From NCBI RefSeq assembly GCF_900116295.1, contig NZ_FPAF01000008.1, positions 1-64,000 of the forward strand: a stretch of 64,000 nucleotides of DNA. Direction: 5' to 3'. This document shows positions 8,286-16,403 of this stretch, piece after piece (positions within the stretch are counted from its first letter, which is position 1; each line of letters begins with the position of its first letter). The DNA is from Bacillus sp. 103mf. GTDB lineage: Bacteria; Bacillota; Bacilli; Bacillales; Bacillaceae_G. Below the pieces are notes generated by a model, which worked only from the letters and a program-made list of their open reading frames with translations, made no database searches and was not told the DNA's origin. The translations under genes were made by a program, and so were the position numbers.

Positions 8286-8927
8286 TTATTCCGCAAAATT
8301 TTTCGCAACTTCTCTCGCTTGTGCAATTGCTTTTTCTTTAATACTCTCTGCTTCATTCGGCATTTGATTCATACCTTCTACAAAAATAGATTGCACATCT
8401 GTAATTCCAACAAAACTCATAATGGCCCGAAGATAACGATCTCCAAATTCCATTTCTTTTGCTGGTCCTTCTGAGTATATACCACCGCGTGCTTGAATAT
8501 GAACGGTCTTTTTACCAGATAACAAACCAACAGGACCTTCTGCTGTATACTTGAATGTTTTTCCTGCAATACAAATTGTATCAATATACGCTTTCATAAG
8601 CGGTGGAAAACTAAAATTCCACATCGGTGTTACAAATACATATTTATCCGCTTCTACAAATTGATCTGTTAATTTATTAATTGCAGCGACCTTACTTTGT
8701 TCTTCAGCAGAAAGATTTTCAAACACTGTCCCTTGTTGTAGCTTTCCCCATCCACTAAATACATCCGCATCAATGTAAGGAATATTAGTTTTATATAAGT
8801 CAAGTTCAATAATTTCATCATTTGGAGCCTTGCTACGATACACTTCTAAAAAAGCTTGTCCAACTGAAAGTCCATATGATTGATCTGGTGTTTTTGGATT
8901 TGCAGTAATGTATAAAACTTTGTTCAA
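8286..8927 (-). CDS. azoR: FMN-dependent NADH-azoreductase
   Basis: A 213-residue flavodoxin-fold quinone/azo reductase (AzoR family), which uses FMN and NADH to reduce azo bonds and quinones by two electrons. Visible features are the FMN-phosphate loop start '[15 protein letters not shown]', the '[18 protein letters not shown]' flavin-contact motif (~residues 97-114), and '[22 protein letters not shown]' before the C-terminal helix. The length matches the family. Translation appears to start at TTG with AAAGGA upstream. Monocistronic. B. cereus genomes carry several azoR paralogues, so no number is assigned. Confidence 0.9.
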   Translation of the reverse strand: MNKVLYITANPKTPDQSYGLSVGQAFLEVYRSKAPNDEIIELDLYKTNIPYIDADVFSGWGKLQQGTVFENLSAEEQSKVAAINKLTDQFVEADKYVFVTPMWNFSFPPLMKAYIDTICIAGKTFKYTAEGPVGLLSGKKTVHIQARGGIYSEGPAKEMEFGDRYLRAIMSFVGITDVQSIFVEGMNQMPNEAESIKEKAIAQAREVAKNFAE

Positions 8928-9001
8928 TTGTGATCTTTCCTTTCGAAATATAAATTCAACCCTCCTTATATTGCCTTTTATATTGATTTTTATTAAAAAT
9001 T

Positions 9002-9496
9002 TTATATCGTTTTGCTACTTACATCATTTATATACTTTACGAATAACACTCGACTTCCACCTTTTCCGTCATAGTTTGTATGTACAGACACTCCATCCAC
9101 TTCATCATCCCCTCTTTCAATTTCAAATCCGATCTCACGATGAAATTGAATAGACTTTTTGTTAGCTGGAGATGTTATTGCTTTTACAACATGACGGCCA
9201 TTCGATCGAACTGCATCAAAAAAGGAAGAATACAATGCCGATGCAATCCCTTGCCTTCTAAATTTCGGATTTACACCAATGAAATGAACATATGCCTCAT
9301 CCTCAAAAGTTTGCGAGAAAAAGCCACATATAAACCCTGCAATTTCATTGTCTTTTTCAATAATAAAACTAGTTTCTTGAAAATGAATAAAAAAGAGTTT
9401 TGGCAGCATATCTGCCATCTGTCTCCCGCCCCACCAGTCATTCATAACAGAATGAATTGTAGTATAATCCTCAGGTCTAATTTTCCTAACGTGCAT
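9002..9496 (-). CDS. GNAT-family N-acetyltransferase
   Basis: A 164-residue GCN5-related acetyltransferase. Motif A, which binds acetyl-CoA pyrophosphate, is '[20 protein letters not shown]' (about residues 73-92, R-R-Q-G-x-A). The preceding strand '[21 protein letters not shown]' and the C-terminal '[15 protein letters not shown]' complete the fold. AGAGGT sits 7 nt before the ATG. Substrate unknown; it lies alone between the azoreductase and a divergent NUDIX gene. Confidence 0.88.
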   Translation of the reverse strand: MHVRKIRPEDYTTIHSVMNDWWGGRQMADMLPKLFFIHFQETSFIIEKDNEIAGFICGFFSQTFEDEAYVHFIGVNPKFRRQGIASALYSSFFDAVRSNGRHVVKAITSPANKKSIQFHREIGFEIERGDDEVDGVSVHTNYDGKGGSRVLFVKYINDVSSKTI

Positions 9497-9632
9497 ATGT
9501 CATACCTCTCTTTTTCCATCAATGTTTATATTATTAGATATTAAAATACACATTCCTTTTTAACTTCCAAATTCATTTTTGCAGATTCATATGAGATAAT
9601 TAAATTAAAATAAATGAAATTAGGTGGAAAAT

Positions 9633-10085
9633 ATGTACAAAAAGCCTTCTTTTGGCGAGAAAAAGCAGCATATAGAATACACCTTACGTCCAAGTTCTTA
9701 TGCAATTATTTTTAATGAAGATACTAGTAAAATAGCCGTTATCCAAAATGGAGTAAGATACTTTTTACCTGGCGGTGGAATAGAAAATAGTGAAACAAAA
9801 GAAAGCTGCTTACATCGTGAACTATTAGAAGAATTAGGCTGGGAAATTGAAGTGCAGCACTATATTGGAAATGCTGAGCGTTACTTTTATGCTGAAAAAG
9901 AAGATACACATTATTTAAATGATGGTCATTTTTACATATGTAGCAAAATGCGAGATTACCATGTTCCTACAGAAGATAGCTACATTTTACATTGGGTATC
10001 TTCTTCTGAAGCACAGCAGTTGCTTGTTCACGATCATCAACAATGGGCTGTCAGGCAAGCAATGTTATTACACAAACAAAAATAA
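9633..10085 (+). CDS. NUDIX hydrolase
   Basis: A 150-residue NUDIX hydrolase with a canonical box 'GGGIENSETKESCLHRELLEELGW' (about residues 48-71). The lead 'LRPSSYAIIFNEDTSKIAVIQNGVRYFLPGG' is a normal NUDIX beta-sheet. ATG 9633 is chosen because AGGTGG lies five bases upstream; a GTG nine bases earlier lacks a ribosome site. Substrate not predictable. Confidence 0.88.
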   Translation: MYKKPSFGEKKQHIEYTLRPSSYAIIFNEDTSKIAVIQNGVRYFLPGGGIENSETKESCLHRELLEELGWEIEVQHYIGNAERYFYAEKEDTHYLNDGHFYICSKMRDYHVPTEDSYILHWVSSSEAQQLLVHDHQQWAVRQAMLLHKQK

Positions 10086-10139
10086 TTGCTTTTTCTGAGA
10101 ATGATCACCTTTTTATTCCACAAAAAATAACATTAATCT

Positions 10140-10466
10140 TTAATCACCATATTTAACCAATACTTTTATTGGTTTTATTTTTTCTTCACTCAGCTCTTGA
10201 AAACACTGAATTAATTCTCGATGTGTTATTTCATGTTCAAATAGCTGACTTATAAATCGAGTATGCTTCACATACTGTAAGAACCAGCTTGCATGTCTTT
10301 TATAATCTAATCCATCACTAGAACCAACTATACATAGTTCCTTTTCATAAAACTCTGGTGTTAAATAAAATTCTTCTTTTTTCCATTCAAGATGCTTTTT
10401 TCCGCATAGAACGAGGGAATGTTGTTCCATCTTTCCCCATTCTTTAATAACTATAACTGTCTTCAA
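10140..10466 (-). CDS. Hypothetical protein, 108 residues
   Basis: I do not recognise this protein. It is soluble, charged, starts with a beta strand (MKTVIVIKEWG) and ends with a helix-rich region ('HEITHRELIQCFQELSEEKIKPIKVLVKYGD'). The start is TTG with AAGGA about 11 nt upstream; an internal ATG (residue 13, after GGGG) is an alternative. It has no obvious operon partner and is followed by a decayed VOC fragment upstream on the same strand. Confidence 0.5.
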   Translation of the reverse strand: MKTVIVIKEWGKMEQHSLVLCGKKHLEWKKEEFYLTPEFYEKELCIVGSSDGLDYKRHASWFLQYVKHTRFISQLFEHEITHRELIQCFQELSEEKIKPIKVLVKYGD

Positions 10467-10487
10467 TTAACATAGTTCCTTTTTAAA

Positions 10488-10560
10488 TAAGTGCATACCA
10501 TTTCGCATATGATACAGCTCATATTCTCTTTGAAATCTACAGCAAATGAGACTTCACCCT
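10488..10560 (-). pseudogene. Decayed C-terminal fragment of a VOC-family gene
   Basis: This stretch aligns base by base with the 3' end of the VOC gene at 13312-14115: both contain GTRCATACCATT and TCATATTCTCT and encode a 'GEV.FAV.F' segment before a diverged, frameshifted end. The translated remnant reads EVSFAVDF, then departs. It is best explained as the tail of a lost paralogue. The rest of the 10467-10690 gap shows only AT-rich sequence and the exporter terminator. Confidence 0.5.
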
Positions 10561-10651
10561 ACTTAACTTCCATTATATTACTCTTCACTCATTTCTTTCA
10601 ATTCTAAAAATTGACACTTCTTTTATGACATTATATCTACATTCCGAACAC

Positions 10652-10686
10652 AAAAAATGACCACACCCTTACGATGCAGTCATTTC
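10652..10686 (-). terminator. Terminator of the EamA transporter gene
   Basis: AAATGAC and GTCATTT form the outer stem and the minus strand continues into TTTTTT. It lies just past the exporter stop codon. Confidence 0.6.
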
Positions 10687-10690
10687 CATA

Positions 10691-11602
10691 CTAACTTACC
10701 TTCTTTAAATTCAATACTGGCTTCTTCACTGTTCCTTTTTTCACAACATATAACCCAGCGAAAATTACAAATCCACCGAACAACTGCATAATGTTTACCT
10801 GTTCGCCAATCGTTACGGCCGCAAATATAACAGCAAATAACGGAACGAGATACATATAAACCATTACTTTCGTTGAACCAATTTTACTAATTCCAACGTA
10901 CCACATTGCAAGTCCAAAAATGGTCGCAAAAACAATAGAGTAACCTAATGATCCCCAGCTTAACATGTCAGTTGGCCATGTTAAAGAGTCGCCATTTATA
11001 AAGCAGTATAATACAAGTGGTACAATTCCTAACAAAGTCGACCAAGCTGTTACGCGCATTGCAGAATATTTCGTTATAAGCGGCTGAGCCAGAATCGGAT
11101 ACCAGCCCCATGCAATCGACGCGGCTAATCCAATTATATTTCCAATCCATGCGTATTCATATGCAGACTGGTTTGTATGCCCTGTTAATAACACAAGTGC
11201 TGCTCCGCTAAAAGAAAGCATAGATCCGATTTGTATTTTTAGGGAAAAGCGTTCCTGTTTATGTAATACCGCTAAAATCCCCGTAAAGATTGGTGACATT
11301 GCAATTAATAATGAAGCATTCGTCGCAGATGTATATTTTACTGAAAGCATAAATAGTGTTTGATATAAAGTTGTCCCTACAATACCAACCACCAAAAGTC
11401 TAAGCCAGTCTTTTCTCTCTATACGTAACGAGCGTTCCATAATAAAGGTAATAAGTAACAAAATTGGAGATGCCACTAAAAAACGCATACTATTAAATTG
11501 AACGGACGACATATATGCCACCCCATATTTTCCTATCGTATAGTTTGCTCCCCATACTAATGCAACTAACATCAGGAGCCCTTCCATTTGCCTTTGTTTC
11601 AT
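10691..11602 (-). CDS. EamA/DMT-family transporter
   Basis: A 303-residue drug/metabolite transporter with ten hydrophobic helices arranged as two EamA repeats (about residues 5-140 and 150-285). 'ALVWGANYTIGKYGVAYMS' starts repeat 1 and 'ASIAWGWYPILAQPLI' starts repeat 2. Members export amino acids, metabolites or drugs. The ATG at 11602 is preferred because AAGGAGAGG is correctly placed; an ATG 21 bases upstream would overlap that site. It is divergent from a MocR regulator, the usual sign that the regulator controls the transporter. Confidence 0.9.
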   Translation of the reverse strand: MKQRQMEGLLMLVALVWGANYTIGKYGVAYMSSVQFNSMRFLVASPILLLITFIMERSLRIERKDWLRLLVVGIVGTTLYQTLFMLSVKYTSATNASLLIAMSPIFTGILAVLHKQERFSLKIQIGSMLSFSGAALVLLTGHTNQSAYEYAWIGNIIGLAASIAWGWYPILAQPLITKYSAMRVTAWSTLLGIVPLVLYCFINGDSLTWPTDMLSWGSLGYSIVFATIFGLAMWYVGISKIGSTKVMVYMYLVPLFAVIFAAVTIGEQVNIMQLFGGFVIFAGLYVVKKGTVKKPVLNLKKVS

Positions 11603-11635
11603 CAAAACCTCTCCTTCCCTCATTTAGCATAGTAA

Positions 11636-11696
11636 AATTGGCCCAATGTAACACCATCCAATTGGCTGTTTTTTTACCCAGCCAATTTGCTATAAT
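11636..11696. promoter_or_regulatory. MocR operator/promoter region with repeated ATTGGC half-sites
   Basis: Between the divergent exporter and mocR genes lie ATTGG-C-CCAAT (11637-11647) and a second inverted pair AATTGGCTG (11660-11668) / CAGCCAATT (11679-11687). The second pair lies just upstream of a TATAAT -10 box at 11691-11696 for the mocR gene. Binding there would overlap the mocR promoter. The arrangement fits autoregulation plus control of the exporter. Confidence 0.55.
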
Positions 11697-11730
11697 GATG
11701 ATAATGAAGTAACAAGGAGAGACGTTACAA

Positions 11731-13176
11731 ATGAAATGGTCATTAGATACTGATAGTAAAATCCCAATCTATCAACAAGTTGTTGATTATATTGAAAGAC
11801 GTATTGTATATGGAGAGCTTCCACCCGGCAGTTTTCTTCCGTCAGAACGTAAGCTAGCAGAGCAGCTCAAGGTGAATCGAAGCACAATTACAACAGCCTA
11901 TAATGAACTACGTGCAATGGGAATTGTTGAAAGTACAACAGGAAAAGGAACGCGTGTAAGCACACATATGTGGGGCGTATCTCCGAAATTCACACCAAAT
12001 TGGAGGGGGTTTGTAGAGGGCGGGACATTTTTACCTAATTTACCACTCCTTCGCTACATTCGTGAGCAAGTGCAGCAAAATGACAATATCATTGATTTTG
12101 CAAACGGGGAGCTTGGATGCGATTTGTTCCCGCACCAGCAATTACAAGCGATTTTACGCGAACAACCGTTAACACAATCGTTAAGTTATGATCATCCTCA
12201 AGGCTATCTTCCTTTACGACAAGCTGTAGCTACATATATGAAGGAGCACTTACAAATTGATGCAACTGAACAATCGATTATGATTACTTCCGGTGCCCAG
12301 CAAGCACTGCATCTTATTGTGCAATGTTTATTAAATCCAGGTGATGCTGTAGCATTTGAAAGTCCATCGCATTGTTATTCGTTGCCTCTTTTTCAATCCG
12401 CAGGCATTCGAATTTTCCCATTACCTGTTGATGAACACGGGATTAATCCCGATGATGTAGAAGAGCTATATCGTAAGCATCGGATTAAAATGATTTTCTT
12501 AAATCCAAATTACCAAAATCCAACAGGAACGCTCCTACACCCGAAAAGAAGAGAAACTCTTTTATCTTTATGCGCAGATCTACGCATTGCGATTGTTGAA
12601 GATGATCCGTCAAGTTTATTAACATTAGAAAACAAAAAGCAAGCATGTTCAACCTTAAAATCCATTGATTCAAATGGAACGGTCATTTATGTCCATTCCC
12701 TATCCAAAATGATAGCACCAGGATTACGAATTGGTTGGCTCGTCGCTCCGCAGTCCGTTGTTGAGCGTTTATCAGATGCACGGCATCAAATGGAATTAGG
12801 CTTAAGCATATTTCCGCAATGGCTTATGCAGCAATTTTTTGAAACTGTTCCATTTGAAACACATTTACAACAGTTACGGTCTGAATTAGTACAAAAAAGA
12901 AATATATTAGCAGATGCGCTGCAACATTCACTTCAGAAAGAACTCTCATTTTCCTTGCCAACAGGAGGAATTTATATATGGGGGAAATTACAACAACCTA
13001 TCAATGAAAAACAGTTGATAATGCAAAGTCTAAAACAACAAGTTGCCTTTATGCCCGGCAGTATTTTCGGTGCAAAAGATGGATATATTCGTCTATCGTA
13101 TGGAAAAGTTGATGTAAGCCGCATTGCCGAAGGAGTCTCTCGTCTACAACAGGCGATTCATTTATCTCATATATAA
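11731..13176 (+). CDS. MocR-type GntR/aminotransferase regulator
   Basis: A 481-residue fusion regulator. Residues ~1-75 form a GntR winged helix ('GSFLPSERKLAEQLKVNRST' is the HTH core). Residues ~100-475 are a fold-type I PLP aminotransferase domain in which 'YVHSLSKMIAPGLRIGWL' carries the Schiff-base lysine of SLSK, and 'NPNYQNPTGTLL' and 'IVEDDP' are cofactor contacts. MocR proteins use PLP or an amino-acid adduct as effector. RBS AAGGAGAG precedes the ATG. The divergent EamA exporter is the likely target. GabR/PdxR-like roles cannot be excluded, but no gabT or pdxST is adjacent. Confidence 0.9.
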   Translation: MKWSLDTDSKIPIYQQVVDYIERRIVYGELPPGSFLPSERKLAEQLKVNRSTITTAYNELRAMGIVESTTGKGTRVSTHMWGVSPKFTPNWRGFVEGGTFLPNLPLLRYIREQVQQNDNIIDFANGELGCDLFPHQQLQAILREQPLTQSLSYDHPQGYLPLRQAVATYMKEHLQIDATEQSIMITSGAQQALHLIVQCLLNPGDAVAFESPSHCYSLPLFQSAGIRIFPLPVDEHGINPDDVEELYRKHRIKMIFLNPNYQNPTGTLLHPKRRETLLSLCADLRIAIVEDDPSSLLTLENKKQACSTLKSIDSNGTVIYVHSLSKMIAPGLRIGWLVAPQSVVERLSDARHQMELGLSIFPQWLMQQFFETVPFETHLQQLRSELVQKRNILADALQHSLQKELSFSLPTGGIYIWGKLQQPINEKQLIMQSLKQQVAFMPGSIFGAKDGYIRLSYGKVDVSRIAEGVSRLQQAIHLSHI

Positions 13177-13250
13177 ATGGTCAATCTATCTCCTTTTCCT
13201 TTTTTCAAACAGTATATAATACCGTGATTTTCCTATCTGAAAATAAACGA

Positions 13251-13291
13251 ATTACCTAGAAATACAGTAGGTATCTGTACTTCTAGGTAAT
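13251..13291. terminator. Hairpin between convergent genes, probable bidirectional terminator
   Basis: ATTACCTAGAA pairs with TTCTAGGTAAT and an inner TACAG/CTGTA extends the stem. T-rich tracts are weak, so termination efficiency is uncertain. Confidence 0.5.
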
Positions 13292-13311
13292 CTTCATTAC
13301 CTTAATTCCTG

Positions 13312-14115
13312 CTAAAATATGTACATACCATTCCATATATGACATACACTCATATTCTCTTCATTCCCTTCAAATTCTACTGCGAATGGTACCTCTCCGT
13401 TATTCGTTAATTGATTCTGAACGATCCCATTCCCAATCGGTTCACAAAATTGAATTGTTATTTTCCCAAGAGAAAAACTTTGAGATATCGCATTCCACTC
13501 CTTATTTATTTTGGGCGGATTCATTTCTATCTGCAGTAAATCTTTCCATCGTTTACTTGTTTCATTTACATTAGTAACAGCATAGAACACTGTTTTCATT
13601 CCAATTATGTGATTGTTATGAGGCGAGATTACTCCTTTTTTCTGTAAATCATCCCTTCTTTTTTCATCCGATTCACTCCACTCAATGAAAAATGGGAATC
13701 TAGGGCCGTCTCCTTCTTGTTCAATAAATAGCATTTTCCAGCTTAATAGAGTTCCATCATCCTGCATACGTTTCCCTTCCAATGGACCGTTTATATGAAA
13801 TCCCTTTGCTACCAGTCTCTCAGCAAGCTCTTCTATCTGTTCTGTACGCAGTGCAATTTGAAGCATTCCTTCTCCTATTTGTAACTTATGAATAGCTTGT
13901 TGAATAAGGGGATTCTCTGCTTCGATTGCAACCTCTTGATTTTGCACTGCTAAAAACTCAATGTATGCTAAATCAAAATAACATAGACTATTATGTGTCC
14001 CCCAATTCGTATGCTCTCCTCCTTGAACTACATGAAATCCATGTCGTTTCATTTGATTTATCACCTCAGCTGGAGAGCCTTGAACGCCTTGAACAAGATG
14101 ATCAAACTGTAACAT
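13312..14115 (-). CDS. VOC-superfamily (glyoxalase-like) protein
   Basis: A 267-residue protein starting 'MLQFDHLVQGVQGSPAEVINQMKRHGF', the beta-alpha-beta opening of glyoxalase-like VOC domains. Two modules seem present (about 1-120 and 140-267), the first with His6 as a possible metal ligand. No dioxygenase or glyoxalase signature is clear, so the reaction is unknown. The IS605-type element ends 60 bp upstream of the ATG on the same strand and probably displaced the native promoter region. Ribosome site AGGGTGGTGAGGAG is retained. A decayed fragment of a paralogue lies at 10488-10560. Confidence 0.8.
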   Translation of the reverse strand: MLQFDHLVQGVQGSPAEVINQMKRHGFHVVQGGEHTNWGTHNSLCYFDLAYIEFLAVQNQEVAIEAENPLIQQAIHKLQIGEGMLQIALRTEQIEELAERLVAKGFHINGPLEGKRMQDDGTLLSWKMLFIEQEGDGPRFPFFIEWSESDEKRRDDLQKKGVISPHNNHIIGMKTVFYAVTNVNETSKRWKDLLQIEMNPPKINKEWNAISQSFSLGKITIQFCEPIGNGIVQNQLTNNGEVPFAVEFEGNEENMSVCHIWNGMYIF

Positions 14116-14175
14116 CTCCTCACCACCCTTACTTTTATTCTTTTAGTGTATTATTTTTCAATTATTTCTTGCAAT

Positions 14176-14400
14176 GTGAATAACCCCTCCTTATACACCT
14201 TACGGCCTGATTGAAGAAGGGGCTTCCTGTTTCATAGACCGTTGCATAGTAGGGTGTCCCACTGTGTCTTACACAGTCTCCACAGGCGTAGATTATACTG
14301 TTCGGACATAACCTTGCCCTACAGTTTGTAGACTTTAGTTTGTGGCAAGCAATTCTTCTAATCCTTTTTGTAAGATGTTCCGGCTCGCGTTATAGTCTCT
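14176..14400 (-). ncRNA. Predicted omega-RNA (reRNA) of TnpB copy A
   Basis: In IS605-type elements the tnpB 3' end and right end form the scaffold of the guide RNA, with the guide copied from flanking DNA. Here the right end has nested hairpins (CTACAAACTGTAG; ACTGTGTAAGACACAGT; GAAGCCCC..GGGG) and closes TTATTCAC at 14176. The guide would then be ATTGCAAGAAATAATTGAAA, read on the minus strand from 14175 down. The 5' limit inside tnpB is a guess. Confidence 0.5.
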
Positions 14401-15453
14401 ATCCAATATCATTCCACACTTTGTACAAATGTGGGTACGAATAGAGAGCGACTTCTTCACACGATTCCCACAAACAGAACAGTCTTGCGAAGTATACTTT
14501 GGTTCTACTTTAATCAGTATACCGCCATTATTTTCACATTTGTAAGCAAGCATGTTTCGAAACATTCCCCATCCTGCATCAGAAATAGACTTCGATAACT
14601 TTCTGTTTTTAACCATGTTACGAATGTTCAAATTTTCTACAACGATAACAGAATACTCTTTCGCTAGATTGTAACTGAGTTTATGAAGAAAATCTCTGCG
14701 CTGGTTCGCTACTTTTTCATGTAGCTTGCGAACACGCTGGGCTTGTTTTATGAAGTTAGCAGAACCTTTTTTCTTCTTAGAAAGTTTCCGCCCTGCTTTC
14801 TGTAATTGTTTTTCTTTTTCACGAAGAAATCTAGGGTTTTCAAACTCTGAACCATTAGAAAGAACGGCATACTTATGTAATCCCACGTCAATTCCTATCG
14901 CACGATTGGTATCGATATCAGATGGTACCACTTGTCTTTCGACACTGAAAATAGCGTACCATCTTTTCCCTTGACGTTTGAGAATAAATTGCTTGATTGT
15001 TCCTTCGAGTGGTCTATGAAGTAAGATATCTATTTCTCCCAATTTCTTATTGTATAACTTATCGTGATCAGAAAAAGACATAGCATAGCGATGCTTTCCG
15101 TATGATTTGAATCCAAATTGCGGAAACGTCATACTATTGTAGTCTTTATACTTTTTCTGTTTTGGATACTTTGCATCTTTACGAAAAAAATGATCAAAGG
15201 CTTTTTTCAGACGTGAAAAAACTTCTTGCAAAGGCTGAGAAGGCATTTCTTTTAGAAAAGGATATGCCTTCTTGTCCAATGTAAGTTGTCTTTGCATATC
15301 ATAACGATCGTAATTTTCTTTGTTTTGCTTATATTTCCGTTCTTTGTCTAGTAAGGCAGAATTGTAGGTTTGACGACAATATTGTAACCAACGGTCTAAC
15401 ATTTCTTTTTGTGCTTCTGTTGGAAAAATTTCATATTTTTGATTCAACAACAT
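14335..15453 (-). CDS. tnpB: TnpB RNA-guided DNA endonuclease, copy A
   Basis: A 372-residue TnpB, the compact ancestor-type nuclease related to Cas12. All catalytic parts are visible: RuvC-I Asp in GIDVGLHKYA, RuvC-II Glu in IVVENLNIRNM, zinc ribbon CSVCG..CTKCG, and RuvC-III Asp in DRDYNASRNI near the C-terminus. The N-terminal helix-turn-helix region 'WLQYCRQTYNSALLDKERKY' is intact. The start is the second ATG after GGGAGGTGATGAC. The frame continues upstream into the tnpA tail because the tnpA stop has become TGG, but the Shine-Dalgarno favours the internal start. Expected role: cleave the empty donor site at TAM plus guide, favouring element retention. Confidence 0.9.
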   Translation of the reverse strand: MLLNQKYEIFPTEAQKEMLDRWLQYCRQTYNSALLDKERKYKQNKENYDRYDMQRQLTLDKKAYPFLKEMPSQPLQEVFSRLKKAFDHFFRKDAKYPKQKKYKDYNSMTFPQFGFKSYGKHRYAMSFSDHDKLYNKKLGEIDILLHRPLEGTIKQFILKRQGKRWYAIFSVERQVVPSDIDTNRAIGIDVGLHKYAVLSNGSEFENPRFLREKEKQLQKAGRKLSKKKKGSANFIKQAQRVRKLHEKVANQRRDFLHKLSYNLAKEYSVIVVENLNIRNMVKNRKLSKSISDAGWGMFRNMLAYKCENNGGILIKVEPKYTSQDCSVCGNRVKKSLSIRTHICTKCGMILDRDYNASRNILQKGLEELLATN

Positions 15454-15462
15454 TGTCATCAC

Positions 15463-15567
15463 CTCCCATTCGTTTTGTCCTTGTGTTTCGATGTATTGTT
15501 TTAGCATTTCTAATGGTGCACCGACCACAGCCAGCAAACAATAACTTTGAGACCAAAAGCCTTCTTT
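15463..15567 (-). pseudogene. tnpA: Residual C-terminus of IS200-type transposase tnpA
   Basis: The minus strand reads KEGFWSQSYC, then LLAVVGAPLEMLKQYIETQG, the characteristic C-terminal end of Y1 (HUH) transposases. A TAA stop lies in frame just upstream, and the catalytic HUH and Tyr regions are absent. This is a deletion remnant retained in front of tnpB. Confidence 0.7.
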
Positions 15568-15702
15568 ACATACATTCTGTCTGATTTAAGGAAATTCCTT
15601 TTTCATTCCTTTGGCTTACACCAACCAAAATTCATCCCCTCCCTACTCATTAGGCTTCGCTCTTCTCATTCCTTGAGGAAGGGGAATTCTTTTGGAAATA
15701 TG

Positions 15703-16105
15703 TTAAATTTTCTGAAAATCTGTTACTTCATGTTTGTTATAACGAAAAAAATAAAGCGAATTGAAAGACTAAAGAATCTTTTCCACTAGAAAGAGGAGCC
15801 TTTAATTTTAATACGATTCTTCCTGTAAATAAGAATTTCATCTCAAATAGCTTTGTCGAAAAATTTTTTTCTGAATTTTCCGTTAATTTTGAAGGGTTTT
15901 TTGAAACACAATGCGAAACCATTGTATAACCTTTTTTCAAGTAGGTTACCTATTACATACTTTTTAGGATCGGGATGAATTTTGAAAGCACTTTTCTTAA
16001 ATAGCCATTTTTTTCTATAAAAAAATCCTTGCAATATTTTCAGAAAATCATTACAATTGCCATATATTAAAAATCATAGTAATAGAAAAATCCTCATCAA
16101 TCCGA
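15703..16105. other. AT-rich intergenic stretch without a supportable gene
   Basis: About 400 bp between IS copy A and the lysine riboswitch. Two short overlapping minus-strand open frames exist but are Lys/Phe-rich, lack ribosome sites and look like chance reading of AT-rich DNA. The promoter for the riboswitch transcript should lie near 16050-16090. Confidence 0.5.
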
Positions 16106-16292
16106 TGAGGTAGAGGTTGCGGCTTTTATTAATAATCTAGACGAGACGCAGAGAACGTCAATAACTCTAGATAAAAGGAAAAGCTGCCGAAGTTTATACT
16201 TCTTCTCTGGAAGTATATGCTGGGGCTGTTTTCGAATAGGAACAGAACTGTCACGTTTACAAAATTACCGTGTAAACGTGGGGCGCTATCTT
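16106..16292 (+). promoter_or_regulatory. Lysine riboswitch (L box)
   Basis: The leader contains the L-box landmarks in order: GGTAGAGGTTGCGG (P1 and five-way junction), AAAGGAAAAGCTGCCGAAG, TGCTGGGGCTG, GAACAGAACTGTCACG, and the closing GCGCTATCTT that pairs with AGGTAG of P1. It is followed by a terminator at 16331 and then a permease gene. Lysine binding should favour termination, so the gene is expressed when lysine is scarce. Confidence 0.9.
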
Positions 16293-16330
16293 AACGGAAG
16301 GTATGATGGGGTGGCTATTTTTGAAATGCT

Positions 16331-16358
16331 CCGCTAAAGTCCTTTGGCGGTTTTTTTT
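16331..16358 (+). terminator. Riboswitch expression-platform terminator
   Basis: CCGCTAAA and TTTGGCGG form a stem with a GTCC loop, followed by eight Ts. It lies 46 bp upstream of the permease start and is the off-switch of the L box. Confidence 0.85.
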
Positions 16359-16403
16359 ATTCCCCCCGCTCCTTCCTATCTTACAAGAAAAGGAGTGTTG
16401 AAC

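Larger units (their letters stand above)
14176..15702 (-). mobile_element. IS605-type element, copy A (tnpB intact, tnpA reduced to a tail)
   Basis: Boundaries come from comparison with copy B (23131-24659): identity starts at GTGAATAACCCC on the right end and stops at GTTAAA on the left end, after which flanks differ. On the minus strand the left end abuts TTTAA (15703-15707), the expected target/TAM, and the right end closes with GGGGTTATTCAC. There are no terminal inverted repeats or target duplications, as expected for the Y1-transposase family. The element carries a ~370-codon tnpB, an RNA-coding right end and the last ~30 codons of tnpA, so it can move only with transposase supplied in trans. 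Confidence 0.8.

Noticed and set aside
14335-15537. 400-codon TnpB with N-terminal extension
   Set aside because: The extra 27 residues are the tail of tnpA read through a mutated stop; the ribosome site selects the internal ATG.
15737-16034. Two short minus-strand frames between IS copy A and the L box
   Set aside because: AT-rich, Lys/Phe-rich, mutually overlapping and without start signals.
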